Source of the DNA: Dermacentor variabilis
Lineage: Eukaryota; Arthropoda; Arachnida; Ixodida; Ixodidae
Assembly: GCF_050947875.1 (NCBI RefSeq)
Contig: NC_134574.1
Location: 155,584,051 to 155,648,050, forward strand
Direction: 5' to 3'
DNA: 64,000 bases
Under the pieces are notes generated by a model. It made no database searches. It was given only the letters and a program-made list of their open reading frames with translations, and was not told the origin of the DNA. This document shows, piece after piece, positions 34,216 to 44,804 of this stretch; position 1 is the first letter of the stretch; each line of letters starts with the position of its first letter. Both the position numbers and the translations under genes were made by a program.

Positions 34216-37200
34216 CTTTGCATGACCTCTTAGATTGCATAAAATGGCTGCAGTTTAACCTTATTTAGATGACATTAGATGTGACACGAAAATAGCCTTG
34301 GTATATCCAATATTCATTATAAACATGCGTTTGTTACTTGCTGATTTGGCGAGAAACTTTTAGATTTACTTTATTATATCCAATAATTCATTATATCTGT
34401 GTTTGTTAAATCAAGGAGGTTCCTCTGTAGTACGATTCACGGCTTTGCAGTGATGATTTACAGTTAGGGTGAAGATCTTTTGCAACATATTTTTGGCAAT
34501 AATAAGGTGTTTCTCACTTTAAAGAAATGATGTCCTGTTAATCTACCGATAGATATGTCAAGAAACATAACTTTATAAGCACTGCGAGCGGGGCAGTTGG
34601 TATGGATGCATAACTTTTGGATTATTGAGTGCTTATCCTTTGGAGTTCTTTTTCTTTTGTACCTCTTGCACAGTAGTGTGACACTGAGACACAGACCTAA
34701 GGAATGTGGAAAATTTTACGAAGGAAATCCAAATGGGGTTTCTCGGAAAACTTTGCAGAGAAAGTTTGTCCTGGTCCAAAGAGTCGAATCTAAGTCCAGT
34801 GCCTTTCAGGAGTGGTCATTCTGCCATATGAGTGAACTAGAAAGTTAGCAGATGGCATAGTGAGGCTGAACTAATTGACAACTCAAAGCACAGGGACACT
34901 GAATATGGCAGATCAGTTCTGCTGAGCTTTATTCCTTTTGTGAATGATCCTCCACATTTCGGGCTTCCATAGAAATGATTTGTCACACACAGATGTAAAT
35001 GGAAGGCGTCTGTGTCATGATGCCACGTCGCCATAAACATTCATTGAATCGCTCAATTTTCTATTCTGGTGCATTGAATGTGTTCTTCCCCAGTTATTCG
35101 TTACAAATTGCAAATATGAGAACTTGCAGACATTTTACATGAAAGAACAAAGCAAATTAAGTTGGGTCCCACTTTTCTTGCTGGGCTCAAGGCAATATAG
35201 TCGACTTATCTGTGTGGTACAGTTATAACATGCATTGTGGGGCTGAAAGGGATGGGGTTGTTTTGGCACAGGTTGATCTGTATGGCCAGAGATGTGCACG
35301 GGTGCTAAGTAATTTAACTTTTTTCAGAGAAGTACTCAAACTTGCAAGGCCTGTCGGTCCCAGCCCTGCCAAGAAGCCAAAGACAGAAGACACAAGCACT
35401 GTGATCCAAAAAGTAAGCAATTTCCATGCTTCTGCATGTGACAGCCAGTAACAGTTGATTCATTTTTTTTTTTTCTGTGTTCATGCTAAAAGATTGCACA
35501 GACTCCATGTCGAGGAATTGCATCTTCTTTAAAAGTGTAATTCTTTTATGTGTGGAAAGAGAAGCCAAACACATGACACCGTAACATATACACATTATGT
35601 AATAATCATTGCAACTTGAGAAGAAGGTATGTTGGTACAGTAATAGACAGTTTTAACTGATATGTAAACCTTTTGGCGTACCATTTCAGCAGAATAAACA
35701 GCAGTACTGTAGTGGCAACATCTTGTGTTGCAGAGCTAAACCAAACTGTGCTGCCCTTTAGTTACATTCTGTGGCTGTGCCTCCTTATAAGCTGACATGA
35801 GAGCTTTCGCAGCAACTGAAACTTTCCCAATGCTGTACTTTTTCTTGCCAAACATTTTCACGCAACAGAGTAACGTGTATCTGAACAAGGTACTAGGGCC
35901 TCCCCTCAGGTAGTCTCTCCAAGAAAGCCAAAATAATAAAAGCTCGTCCATTCACCCCAGGTGATGACATGTGTGCCACTTTCAAGAGCACTCCAAGTCA
36001 AGGCTGGTAAAGCAAGCACTGGCCTAGACAGGAAGACGTCACCTCTTTTCTTCCTGCTTCATGGTGAGCCGACACTTAAGGTCATCCATACTTTCCACCC
36101 GCTGGGGTTGCTCAGTCGCTATGGCATTGCAATGCAGAGCATGACGTCACAGGTCTGGTGCCGGCTGCGGACCGAACCTGGCCAAGTGATATTCTTCTAG
36201 GGCACTGTAATTTCATTTAACGGGGCAAAAACCAAAAGATGACAGAGAGCACAACAATCGCCTGCCACTGCCAACCAGAGGCAGTTGTGCGTATCATGTT
36301 CTTTTCATGGTGTCTGCTTTCACACCGTTAAAAACATGTAGTATATCCATGCCAACGAGCCCAGCAGCGAATCCTGTTGAACTGCATCTCCTGATGCATT
36401 GTTGCATTCGGTTGCAAAATCGGGAGTTTTCGTAAAGGCAAGAAGCTTCTGTGCAACTTTCTTTTTATTTTCCTTGCAATCTTCTCACAACCTTTTCTTG
36501 GATTCGGCACATTTGATTTTGACAATGTTGTGTTGTTTAAAGATTGAAAGATTGCAGGGTGCAATAAGGTTGCCAAGCAAAGCCCCAGAAAAATTATGAA
36601 TCTAGGTACAAGTACTGCAACCACACTTTCATCTGTGCGTCTGAAAACTATTGAACTACGACTCTCGTTGTGAGAAGATTATAATCGAGATACAGTCATT
36701 CCAATATTTAAAAACTTTTTGTGCGCAAACAAGCAGGAACAAAGAAGAGGAGGAACACAAGGACGAGTGCATCCTCGTGTTGCTCCTCTTCTTTGTCCCT
36801 GTTTGTTTGCACACAAAAAGCTTTTAAATAATGAATCTGTTCCAACTAGGCCGACCCGCAGTTATGCTTCAGTCTTCCAGTGAGCATTGACTGAAACAAA
36901 TTTGTGATGTAACAAGCTGATTTCATTTCCCTGTGTTACTTTGATTGGAAACAGTGTTGTTGTTTTATTGTCACTATTACGTGCAAAAATGTTGTCTCAC
37001 TGCTTTAGTTTCTTCAATAGATAGTGAGATGGAATATTAGAAAATATGGGCTAAGGTCTGAAAAATTGGTCAACAACTGTACCTTCTATTTCTTACTTTG
37101 CATTGAGAGAGGAATCCAATAGTATTTAGATATCTTATTCTTTTCTTTTTCCTCACATTTATGCATATGCAGTAAAATTTGCTAATCATGAACAGTTACA

Positions 37201-40200
37201 TGCACATTACTGCAAAGCCAAACAGCAAAAGACTTCTGTGACTGGGGAAGAATGTGAAGTTCTTTGCATGTAGCTGGAAGTAAAATTGCATGCACCATGT
37301 GTCTCTTTGCATAGCAAAGCTTCACTTAAAGGGACACTAAAGGTTACTATTAAGTCAACGTGGACTGTTGAAATACCATCCCAGAAACCTCGAAACGCTT
37401 GTTTCGTGCCAAGGAGAGACTTAATTTAAGAGAAAATGCGTTCTGAAGCGTCCGCGTACCTTTAGCGCAGTTCATATCGCCCGCCCTCCGATCGAGGAGA
37501 ACTGACATCATGGTCTCATAGTGACGTTGCGCCATCGGTGAGTAGAACGGCGTCCGCAGACGGCGCTACGGCTTTTCTGCGCAAAACGCGAACGCGCGGC
37601 CAGAAACAGAGCCAAGACAGAGCCGACAGCAGAGCGAAAGCGGGAGTATGGTGGCTAGCGGAAGGAGAAACAAATTACGTCCCACGTTACGTCCCACGGC
37701 ACACGGAGAGTCCGTTTTCGTTAAACTATAGGCTGCAGCGAGCTCGCAGCGTGGTTGGCGTGGTCTATGAGAAGCGACGAGCCTTTTCGCACTCGCAACA
37801 GGGCATAAAAATGTGCGAATCGACGCAAAACTCGGCCTAGAAACGTGCTTCGCCACAGCCAGGGCTCAATACGACCCAAGCTGGCACGACCCAGATGTCG
37901 TTTCCCGCACCGCCACCAGGCGCCGCTACTATACCTCACACTCCAGCGCAAGACGCCCATAAGCTGGTACTTCATTCTATGACGCTAACTTCGACGCTCG
38001 TCGCAATGGACCCTGACACCGACAGATTGGCTCGCGATGGTGGGCTCAACTTCAGCGATTTGAGCACCGACGAGCGCGACCTGCTTCTGAGGGCTCGCAC
38101 TGCCGGCGTCGTTGCCTACTACGACGGCGGCCTCGACACCGGCTCTCCGGAGCGGGAAAGCAACGAGGGCTTCCCACAACATCACATGGACGTGGCATTC
38201 TCGCTGCTTGTTCCAAATGAAAGTTTCGCGAGCAGAACCCTCACAGCACGACGCGATAACGAAACTACTGAAACTCCAAAGCGTGCGAGGCGCAGAGTCG
38301 AGCGAAAACGAAACCTTTCGAACACCCATATTACTGAAGGGTAACGTCAAAATGTTATTTTTTCCTAGAATCGAATAGACGTAGACAAGTAGCGTTTTTT
38401 CCGGCTTATAATCGAATGAAATGATATTTTTAATACGAGTAGTTGAGTATTAGTAACACAAATTATGAGGAGACCTTTCGTCATCGGGCTAGTACCGGAA
38501 TGTCGCTGGGGGGTCTCAAATCGTGTCATGCATTTACCTCAATTTCTCGGTTACTAAAGCTCTGTTCGCGATTATATTGACGCCTTAGACGTTCTAGAAC
38601 ATTGCTCTACCACTTTAACTTGAGTTTCTGGTAACCTTTAGTGTCCCTTTAAATTAGGTCACAACAAATGCAATGGATCGACCATGCGTTTTTCGTTCCC
38701 CTTCTTGCCTTTAGTTCTTCTGCGTTTCTACGACAAGCACCGGGTTGACCCCTGCGAGTCAGACAGAGAAGAAATGGTGAAACTAAGGGACGAAGTGGCA
38801 GCAGACCTAGCTGTCGACAAGGAGCGCATTCCGGAGAGACTGTTCAAGTGAGTTCTCTCCTTTTCCCGATTACCTAGCTAGTGACGCCTTGAGTTGCTAG
38901 TACCTGTCAAAGGAAACTGAGAACATCTTTTGTTATACCCCTGTCACATCAGAAATTACATCTTTTCACGTCCCGTAAGCTTTTGATGCTGATGGTATAT
39001 GTAGCTGGGACAGTGTTTGCGAAGTTGTCGATTCCAATGACCCTGACCGTGTGGCTGCCGATGAAGCCAGCTGCGCCTGTCACGAACACTGTCTTGCCAC
39101 TCAATACCCCTGTCACAGGGGCAAACTTGAATGCACTTCGCCACTAGTGTCATTTGCAGGCTGCTGCACTGGAACACTTAGTGACACTTACTTCAGAGCT
39201 TACTCGTCGGTGAACACACTTGCGGCGAAGTGTGTAGCCTCGTAAGCAGTGAGTAAAAAATAAGTAAAGGGTCATTCCACGCCCATTGATACAGACTTGG
39301 CGTTCGACCGTCTTCGATTTCTTGAAAAAAGAATCTTGGTTATTGTATTACTCTGACAAACATTAACCCAGCTTGGTCGTGGCAAAAAATTTTTTGCGCT
39401 GTGGGTGCCATCTTAAATTTGCAAGCGATCGGAAAACCTAGTCTAACAAAAAAATTTTTTACAAGATAAGCATTTTTGCCAATGTCTATGAAACTTTTTT
39501 CATACATATGAAAGAGATTGTTTTTTATATATTTATATATATATATGACCTTGAACTGAATTTGTCTTACTTTTGTTTGAATATAAAACATGGAAGAAGG
39601 TACAGAAAGGTGGAAATTCGAAATTTTTTATGAGATTTTGTTCTCACAGTAGTCATTCCAGTTATATTTCCAAGTTGTCCAGAAGGCGAAGAAGCCGATA
39701 AACATGTTTCAGAGATCAGAAAACGTAATGCGTGTGAGCGAAAAAATTCCAAACTTGAGAAAATTTGCTTTTTGAGGCATATAGCTTGCTTGTCTTATGA
39801 CACGAAAAATGTAGACATGGCTCTCGTGATGGGAACGTGCGCAACAGAGAAGCCCCAGGTGTCTGCAGTTAGCACTTTGCCTTCATTCGAACAATAATCA
39901 GTGCCGCTGTGCTGGGCAAGTGTGCTGCACAGGGAAGCACTCTTCTGGGTTATGAAATGTGTCCTAAACTAAAAGAGCGTTAAAGGTGCAGTTATTTCTT
40001 TGCAAATACTATGCATAGCAAAATTTGTTCAGCTTGTGTTAATCTTTGAAACAACCAGCACCTGACGCAATAAAGAAAGCGAAACACGCCATGTGTGCGC
40101 TTGCAAGCAAACTGGTTGTGTGGCCGTCAGAAAATCCAAGCGAGTCGGAGACATGTGGTAATCGTTTGTTGGATTGCTAGATGAGATACAAGGGACTTGT

Positions 40201-41644
40201 ATAGCATTTTGGCTATTTACATATACACACGCAAAATGACTATTGCCACACTTAAATGTAACTGATACAATATTTTTTTCAGACCAATAGTGACCTTATG
40301 CTTCTTTTTTTTAATTTGTCCCCAGTGCTATTTCCAAGGAAATGTGTGCCACAAGTGCTGTTGTTGGAGGTGTCTTGGCTCAGGACATTATCAAGGTGGG
40401 TAGTTCGTTGCCATGTATTTTACATTTAGTTGCAGCAGTGGAGGGAATGGTGACAGTGACAAGAACTTTATTAGAGTGTCCTGAGGAACTCGATTGGGGG
40501 AACCGAAGGCTCCCTGATCAAGTTGGTGGCTCCGCCCACGACAGGACAGGGAGGTGGTGACTCTCCGCAACGTCGCGGGCCCTCTGGACTGCCTGTAGTT
40601 GGATTGTGAAATCCAAGCTCTTCAGCAAGGCGTCCCGCATGGACTTGTTATGAAAGTGTCCATCTTTTTTTTTATAAAGAAAAGACAGGGGTATTTGTTA
40701 TCAAATGAAAGGTTTAAGAACAAAGGAAACCGTGAGCCTTTGTTTCAACAAAATTGATTTATTGCAATTATCACATTAAACAAAGTCTTTAGTGGTTCCT
40801 GCTGCCACGCATGCATTAGTATTTGATTAAGAGTGCAGTGACGTCGCACTTAGTCTCAGGATAGAAGCCTAAATACACGAAAAGGGCCTTAATCAATCCT
40901 AAATATTCCCTTCAGGCACCGATTTATTGTGTCCATTGAAAGTTTAATTTCACCACATTTCTTTCATCTCAAAAATCACGAGAAGTGTACAGCTGCAGAA
41001 TAGATAAAAAATTTTCAATTCAGTGATTTTTGTGAAGTTCACAGAATGGGGACTCCATGCTAGAACTCTACAAGAATGCCAGATATGAAAACATGAACTA
41101 TTTCACATCTAGCATACTTGCAAAGCACCGATTCAGCCACTTGAAGAACATGCCTGATGTAAAGCATTGCCAAGAAACATTGAAAGAAGGCAACATGTTA
41201 CATGACGACATTCTTGTGCTGAGAGCAAAAAACCAGCGATCTGCGCCCTATATTGTTTACTAAAATGCTTTGAACACATTAACATATTTATTCGATTATA
41301 AGGCGAGAGTGCAGTTGGTAGACTCAAGAAAATAAAGTTACTATGTGGCCATATAAAGTAACAGACAGATTATTCATATTCAGCCAGGATCGTCTGAGGT
41401 GCTGAATTACTAACACAGCCAAAACGCAAAATGGTGATCATGAAATAGGGGGGAAGGGAGCTTCAACACGCAGAGTGCGGGTTATATGCGAATTTGTAAC
41501 CTAGTCCTGCTTCGTACAACCTGGATGCTTTTAAAAGTCAGTTTTCATTTCCAGGTGGCCTCGTGCAAGGATCCACCACTGAAAAACTTTTTCCTTTTTG
41601 ATGGCATTGAATGCTGTGGTCTCCAGGAGAACATTGGCCGGTGA
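31608..41644 (+). CDS. SAE1: SAE1/AOS1, SUMO-activating enzyme subunit 1 (complete)
   Basis: Nine exons join in phase: 31608-31717, 31861-31972, 32040-32099, 33874-34133, 35328-35412, 35961-36063, 38715-38847, 40326-40395 and 41555-41644 (TGA), giving 340 residues against 346 in human. It starts [11 protein letters not shown]; a second ATG 12 bp later could also serve. Motifs: [17 protein letters not shown] with the conserved Arg used in ATP binding, a Rossmann-type [49 protein letters not shown], and [11 protein letters not shown] near the end. SAE1 pairs with UBA2 (SAE2) to form the nuclear E1 that adenylates SUMO; the catalytic Cys is on UBA2, so none is expected here. Several introns hold transposons, including a 1.3-kb inverted-repeat element and an antisense LINE end. 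Confidence 0.96.
31861..31972 (+). CDS. SAE1: SAE1 exon 2: nucleotide-fold glycine motif
   Basis: Acceptor gtttgcag, donor gtaagt. It encodes [20 protein letters not shown] then [17 protein letters not shown], the Rossmann strand-loop-helix of E1-like proteins. Confidence 0.96.
32040..32099 (+). CDS. SAE1: SAE1 exon 3 (60 bp)
   Basis: Acceptor tgtgtag, donor gtaagt; it encodes [20 protein letters not shown] in phase 0, matching the family's loop after the first Rossmann unit. Confidence 0.94.
32100..33873. other. SAE1 intron 3 (1.8 kb)
   Basis: Contains a short perfect hairpin (32423-32458). The sequence at 32533-32760 has an 85-codon open frame with no domain I recognise. The rest is AT-rich. 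Confidence 0.5.
32423..32458. repeat. Perfect hairpin, 16-bp arms, 4-base loop
   Basis: gtattagtcatgcttt is followed by ctgc and its exact reverse complement. It lies in a SAE1 intron and would fold in the transcript. Confidence 0.85.
33874..34133 (+). CDS. SAE1: SAE1 exon 4
   Basis: Acceptor ttgttgcag, donor gtgagt. It encodes [39 protein letters not shown] and [17 protein letters not shown], the second half of the adenylation-like domain. The donor is followed 13 bases later by a long TG repeat. Confidence 0.96.
34147..34213. repeat. TG microsatellite next to a splice donor
   Basis: About 33 uninterrupted TG dinucleotides, starting 13 bp after the GT of the SAE1 exon 4 donor. Confidence 0.97.
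34214..35327. other. SAE1 intron 4, remaining sequence
   Basis: AT-rich. It includes the old repeat-like words gagaaacttttagattta (about 34350) shared with 29580. I see no clear element. Confidence 0.45.
35328..35412 (+). CDS. SAE1: SAE1 exon 5: low-conservation linker
   Basis: Acceptor ttttcag, donor gtaagc. It encodes [20 protein letters not shown] then DTSTVIQK. The Lys/Pro-rich insert corresponds to the variable, charged loop in human SAE1 near its nuclear localisation segment. Confidence 0.88.
35961..36063 (+). CDS. SAE1: SAE1 exon 6
   Basis: Acceptor caccccag, donor gtgagc. It encodes [20 protein letters not shown] then [14 protein letters not shown]. The pattern V..CP...AL.V and FFLL.V fits the family. 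It ends in phase 1, fitting exon 7. Confidence 0.9.
36704..36831. mobile_element. Foldback hairpin (about 62-bp arms)
   Basis: The left arm (atatttaaaaactttttgtg, then aacaaagaagaggagg) and the right arm are near-perfect reverse complements meeting at about 36767-36770. It is a small palindromic element in SAE1 intron 6. Confidence 0.75.
37326..38652 (+). mobile_element. TTAA-ended inverted-repeat element (1.33 kb) in SAE1 intron 6
   Basis: The ends are perfect 22-bp inverted repeats, each starting ttaaagggacactaaaggtt. Each end begins with TTAA, so the target duplication could be TTAA, as in piggyBac or Kolobok elements. The inside is CpG-rich and holds an open frame (37895-38344, listed separately). 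No transposase catalytic region is seen. The short element at 46919-47431 shares the first 16 bases of each end. Confidence 0.8.
37895..38344 (+). CDS. Unknown 149-aa open frame inside the TTAA element
   Basis: I do not recognise this protein. It starts [20 protein letters not shown], has a mid-segment [20 protein letters not shown], and ends with a basic stretch ([12 protein letters not shown]) that could be a nuclear localisation signal. The acidic middle and basic end are like a DNA-binding adaptor, but no zinc finger or HTH is visible. It lies wholly within the inverted repeats, so it belongs to the element and not to SAE1. It could be an N-terminal transposase remnant or chance in CpG-rich DNA. 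Confidence 0.35.
   Translation: MSFPAPPPGAATIPHTPAQDAHKLVLHSMTLTSTLVAMDPDTDRLARDGGLNFSDLSTDERDLLLRARTAGVVAYYDGGLDTGSPERESNEGFPQHHMDVAFSLLVPNESFASRTLTARRDNETTETPKRARRRVERKRNLSNTHITEG
38715..38847 (+). CDS. SAE1: SAE1 exon 7
   Basis: Acceptor gcctttag, donor gtgagt. Joined to exon 6 it reads [20 protein letters not shown], then [20 protein letters not shown] and ERLF. It matches the helical segment before the conserved AVVGG motif. Confidence 0.93.
38848..40325. other. SAE1 intron 7 (1.5 kb)
   Basis: AT-rich, with a tata-rich stretch at 39527-39546. I see no recognisable element or gene. Confidence 0.5.
40326..40395 (+). CDS. SAE1: SAE1 exon 8
   Basis: Acceptor tccccag, donor gtgggt. It encodes [20 protein letters not shown] then DIIK, the family's most recognisable C-terminal motif. 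Confidence 0.95.
40446..40662 (-). mobile_element. LINE 3' end, antisense in SAE1 intron 8
   Basis: On the minus strand the frame reads [20 protein letters not shown], then [20 protein letters not shown] and a stop. A TTTATT (minus-strand AATAAA) lies near 40467-40472. The Ala-rich ending followed by a short tail is like that of the I-clade-like LINE ending at 63393. It starts 50 bp after the exon 8 donor. Confidence 0.6.
40663..41554. other. SAE1 intron 8, remaining sequence
   Basis: AT-rich without an identifiable element. A 68-codon frame at 41057-41263 ([20 protein letters not shown]) has no known domain and no fitting splice context. Confidence 0.4.
41555..41644 (+). CDS. SAE1: SAE1 exon 9 and stop
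   Basis: Acceptor tttccag. It encodes [20 protein letters not shown] then CGLQENIGR and TGA, matching the family's DPP..NFF.FDG ending. It lacks the longer C-terminus that some family members have. Confidence 0.94.
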   Translation: MASCKDPPLKNFFLFDGIECCGLQENIGR

Positions 41645-41714
41645 CTGAATACTCGGCTCATCAGCAGTGTACCAACCATCATCACACATAACATGCCAGG
41701 CCAGTGGGAAAACG

Positions 41715-41720
41715 AATAAA
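41715..41720 (+). terminator. Candidate SAE1 polyadenylation signal
   Basis: AATAAA, 71 bp after the SAE1 stop. The mariner element begins 200 bp further on. Confidence 0.65.
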
Positions 41721-42077
41721 GATTGCTGAATACTAATTTAAAGTTTAGATAGGGCAACGTTTTTGTGTCTGGCTTAGGGAATTTTTGCTCTCTTTAGTTC
41801 ATCTTTATTGTCAGGGCTGGCAACAAACTTGAGCAGACACTGTAAGCTGAAGATTCAATTACACGGTCGAACCTTCATGTGTGTAGTAACTTCCTCATTA
41901 TAACTAAGTCATATCCGACCTACGAGTGTCGTCCAACTCAATCTGGGACTTTTTTCCTTTACCGGTTTAAATGGACACCTAGGCTGGAGGTTTTGTATGC
42001 AGTAGAAACTGGCACCTGTGTCCTGTTCTGGCAGACGGCGCTAATTTCCTGCGCTTCTGGATAGACTGTTATTCAAG

Positions 42078-43385
42078 ATGGCGGACAACAGTGTGAATGT
42101 CTACGTGGAACAGCGTGTTGTAATGAAGTTTTTAGTGAACGAGGGCGTAAAACCTGCTGAAATTTACAGAAGGCTTCAGGCTCAGTACGGTGATGCGAGA
42201 CTCAGTTGCAGTAAGACATTTGAATGGTGTAAGCGTTTCAAGGATGGCCGTATCTCTACTACTGATGATCCCAATTGCGGAGGATCGCAGCCCACTGTAG
42301 TCATTCCTGAGAACGTTCAGTGCGTGGAGCAACTGATCACGCACAATCGTCGCATACCCTGTCGTGAAATTGCAAGGGTGTGTAATCTGTCGTTAGGCAC
42401 AGTGAACATAGTAGTTCCTGATCATTTGTTCCAAAAAAATTAGTGCACGCTGGGTCCCAAAGTGGCTGCATGCTTTTGACAGACAGAGAAGAGTTGAAGT
42501 CTGTAGAGAACTGAAGGAACACTGTGAAAGGGAAGGCCAGAATTTTCTGAATCGCATGTTGACATGTGACGAAACATGGGTTCACCATACCCGCCGTGGT
42601 TGCTCAGTGGCTATGGTGTTGGGCTGCTGAGCACGAGGTCGCGGGATCGAATCCCAGCCACGGCGGCCGCATTTCGATGGGGGGACAAAATGCGAAAACA
42701 CCCGTGTGCTTAGATTTAGGCGCACGTTAAAGAACCCCAGGTGGTCAAAAATTTCCGGAGTCCTCCACTACGGCGTGCCTCGTAATCAGAAAGTGGTTTT
42801 GGCACATAAAACCCAAAATATTATTATGGGTTCACCATTTCACCCCAGAATCCAAAAGAGCATCGATGCTATGGAATCATACGGAATCACCACCTCCAAA
42901 GAAATTTCGAACAGCTGCATCTGCTGGTAAAGTAATAGGAAGTGTATTCTGGGATCAACGGGGAATCATTCACGTTTTTTTACCCCATGGCGTCACTATC
43001 AACAATGAGTATTACTACCGTGTTCTGCGTGATGTGCACAAGAGTTTACGGAAGAAATGTCTGGGCTTGATAACAAGGGGTGTGGTCTTTTTGCAAGACA
43101 ATGCACGACCGCACACCGCTCAATGCACATTCCAAACAACCTAGGAACTTGGCTGGCAGATATTACCACACACACCCCTATTGTGACCAAGTGAATTCGA
43201 CCTGTTTGGACCCCTGAAGGAATTCCTTGGAGGAAAACATTTCAACACTGATGATAAAGTGAAGGATGGCGTCGTACAATGGTTCCATTGTAATAATAAA
43301 TCTTTCTATGCTGAAGCATTTCAGGCGTTTGTTAAACCCTGGGATAAGCGTATAACTGTACCTGAAGGTTATGTGGAAAAATAAA
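42078..43385 (+). pseudogene. mariner transposase, disrupted
   Basis: The N-terminal HTH region is readable (MADNSVNVYVEQRVVMKFLV, EWCKRFKDGR) up to a stop near 42443. After a frameshift the frame continues to CDETWVHH, where a SINE (42589-42825) is inserted. It resumes with FTPESKRAS, VFWDQRGIIHVFLPHG and LQDNARPHTAQ, the block with the second catalytic Asp, and ends in VEK then stop. At least one frameshift besides the SINE and an in-frame stop near 43144 make it inactive. It is cut from a mariner of the DDD type. Confidence 0.85.
42589..42825 (+). mobile_element. Ruka-like tRNA-derived SINE, copy inside mariner
   Basis: A tRNA-like head (cgccgtggttgctcagtggc as box A, ggatcgaatcccagcc as box B) is followed by the body gcatttcgatgggg, gtgtgcttagatttaggcgc, ccactacggcgtgcctcgta, and a short att-rich tail. 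The 13-bp duplication ATGGGTTCACCAT (42576-42588 and 42826-42838) shows the insertion was target-primed and came after the mariner. Confidence 0.9.
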
Positions 43386-43465
43386 TCGACTTTCTACACT
43401 TTGAAGTTTGTTCTTCTATTAGTTTTTTTTTAAAAAGTCCCTGATTGACTTGAACGACCCTCGTA

Positions 43466-44800
43466 GATAGAATAGAACATAGCTGCAGAGTCAGAAAAAG
43501 ATTATTTGCATCAATGTACAAATTGCTTCCGAGTAAATCGATAGGGATTTATTTGGAAAGATGAACAAAACATAGAGAAACATACACGGCCGGTACTTAC
43601 ACAAAAAATACTGCCACAGTGGTCTAGTAGTTTTACACTTGTCTGCCAAAAGCCACGTGAGGTTCTTTTGTGCAACTGCACTTAATGTTTGCGTTGATCT
43701 CCGGTGATATTTTCTTTAACAATAGGGTTGAGGGATGGCAGGGGAGGAGGTTGCTGTGCTCCATTTTATTAATGCTTGCCATTTCATATTGATTCACTTA
43801 GGCATGATCTGTACACAGATGTAAAGAGTTTTTTTTTCTTCACCTAAGTTATCTCTCCTTGTCTTTCTGCATAGCCATTTCCCTCCCCTCTGCTGGTTGC
43901 CATTCAGGTTTCAACCTCTCCTGACAGCTACAGTGCGGCCAATAGGAATTCCTTCCTTCCTCCTTGCATTTTTCATTTGCTGTATAAACCGCCACTTAAT
44001 ACTATTATAGTTACTTTTGTATAGATACTACTAACTGCATCTCTAGGTGTGGATGTGTGCTTTGATGTCGCAGGTCTGCAATGCTCTGCTACCTTGTTGT
44101 GTTTATGCAGGCAATGCGAGTTCTGGGTATGTCGGGTGGCTCAAAAAAGCCTTGGCAAGCAATGAGGATAATGACCATGTGGCAGACATTTGCTTTGATA
44201 GCTGATATTTGTGCTTTTTCACCTGATTGTGATGGAAGCATTGTACAAGCTGTATCGTTATTACAGCAACCTATCATTACCATGGTAACAGCATTTTGTT
44301 GGACACATTCTTTCTATTGCGTGGTGACTTCTGAATAGGAATTTTAGTTCAGGAGTTTCAAAGCTTTTGTTGCTTCGGCTTAGTGTGTTGCAGCGATGGA
44401 AGTAACATTTGCACATTGCTTTGATTTTTTTAGCTGTTTGAAATAGTGGAACTTTGGTTAAAATTGCCTTTGTGAGTGCGTACAAAAATTTTTTGTGGCG
44501 ACATGTGCAAAATCACACCTTGTGATTAGTTTACAAGGTGCAGTGGGATGTTTTGTTAGGTTGCTAATGTGCTCATACTCAATAAAAAAGTTCAAATAGA
44601 CCACTGAACCAAGAGGAGAGAAATGTGGGCCATCAGATTTGGAAGTATAACGGTGGCCAAAAATACACGGGACCATGCATGGACCACGGCGTTGGTTTCA
44701 CTTGTACGAGTTCTGGCGGTTTTGAACCTTGAATCTGCGGCCATTGTTCACGTGGTTTAACTCTTCCTGTACCGTGCCCATTGGGCATTGTTAGCGTGCT
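43466..44800. other. Intergenic sequence right of the mariner
   Basis: No recognisable gene or element. There is a poly-T run near 43829 and ordinary AT-rich sequence. Confidence 0.5.
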
Positions 44801-44804
44801 AACA

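Larger units (their letters stand above)
41921..43465 (+). mobile_element. mariner transposon with both ends, split by a SINE
   Basis: TA-bounded ends are imperfect inverted repeats: left tacgagtgtcgtccaactca and right, reversed, tacgagggtcgttcaagtca, both continuing into a ggactttttt tract. Without the SINE it is about 1.3 kb, the usual mariner length. It lies just downstream of SAE1 in the same orientation. Confidence 0.88.

Noticed and set aside
41057..41263. 68-codon frame as an extra SAE1 exon
   Set aside because: Exons 8 and 9 join directly in phase and match the family; no fitting splice sites around it.
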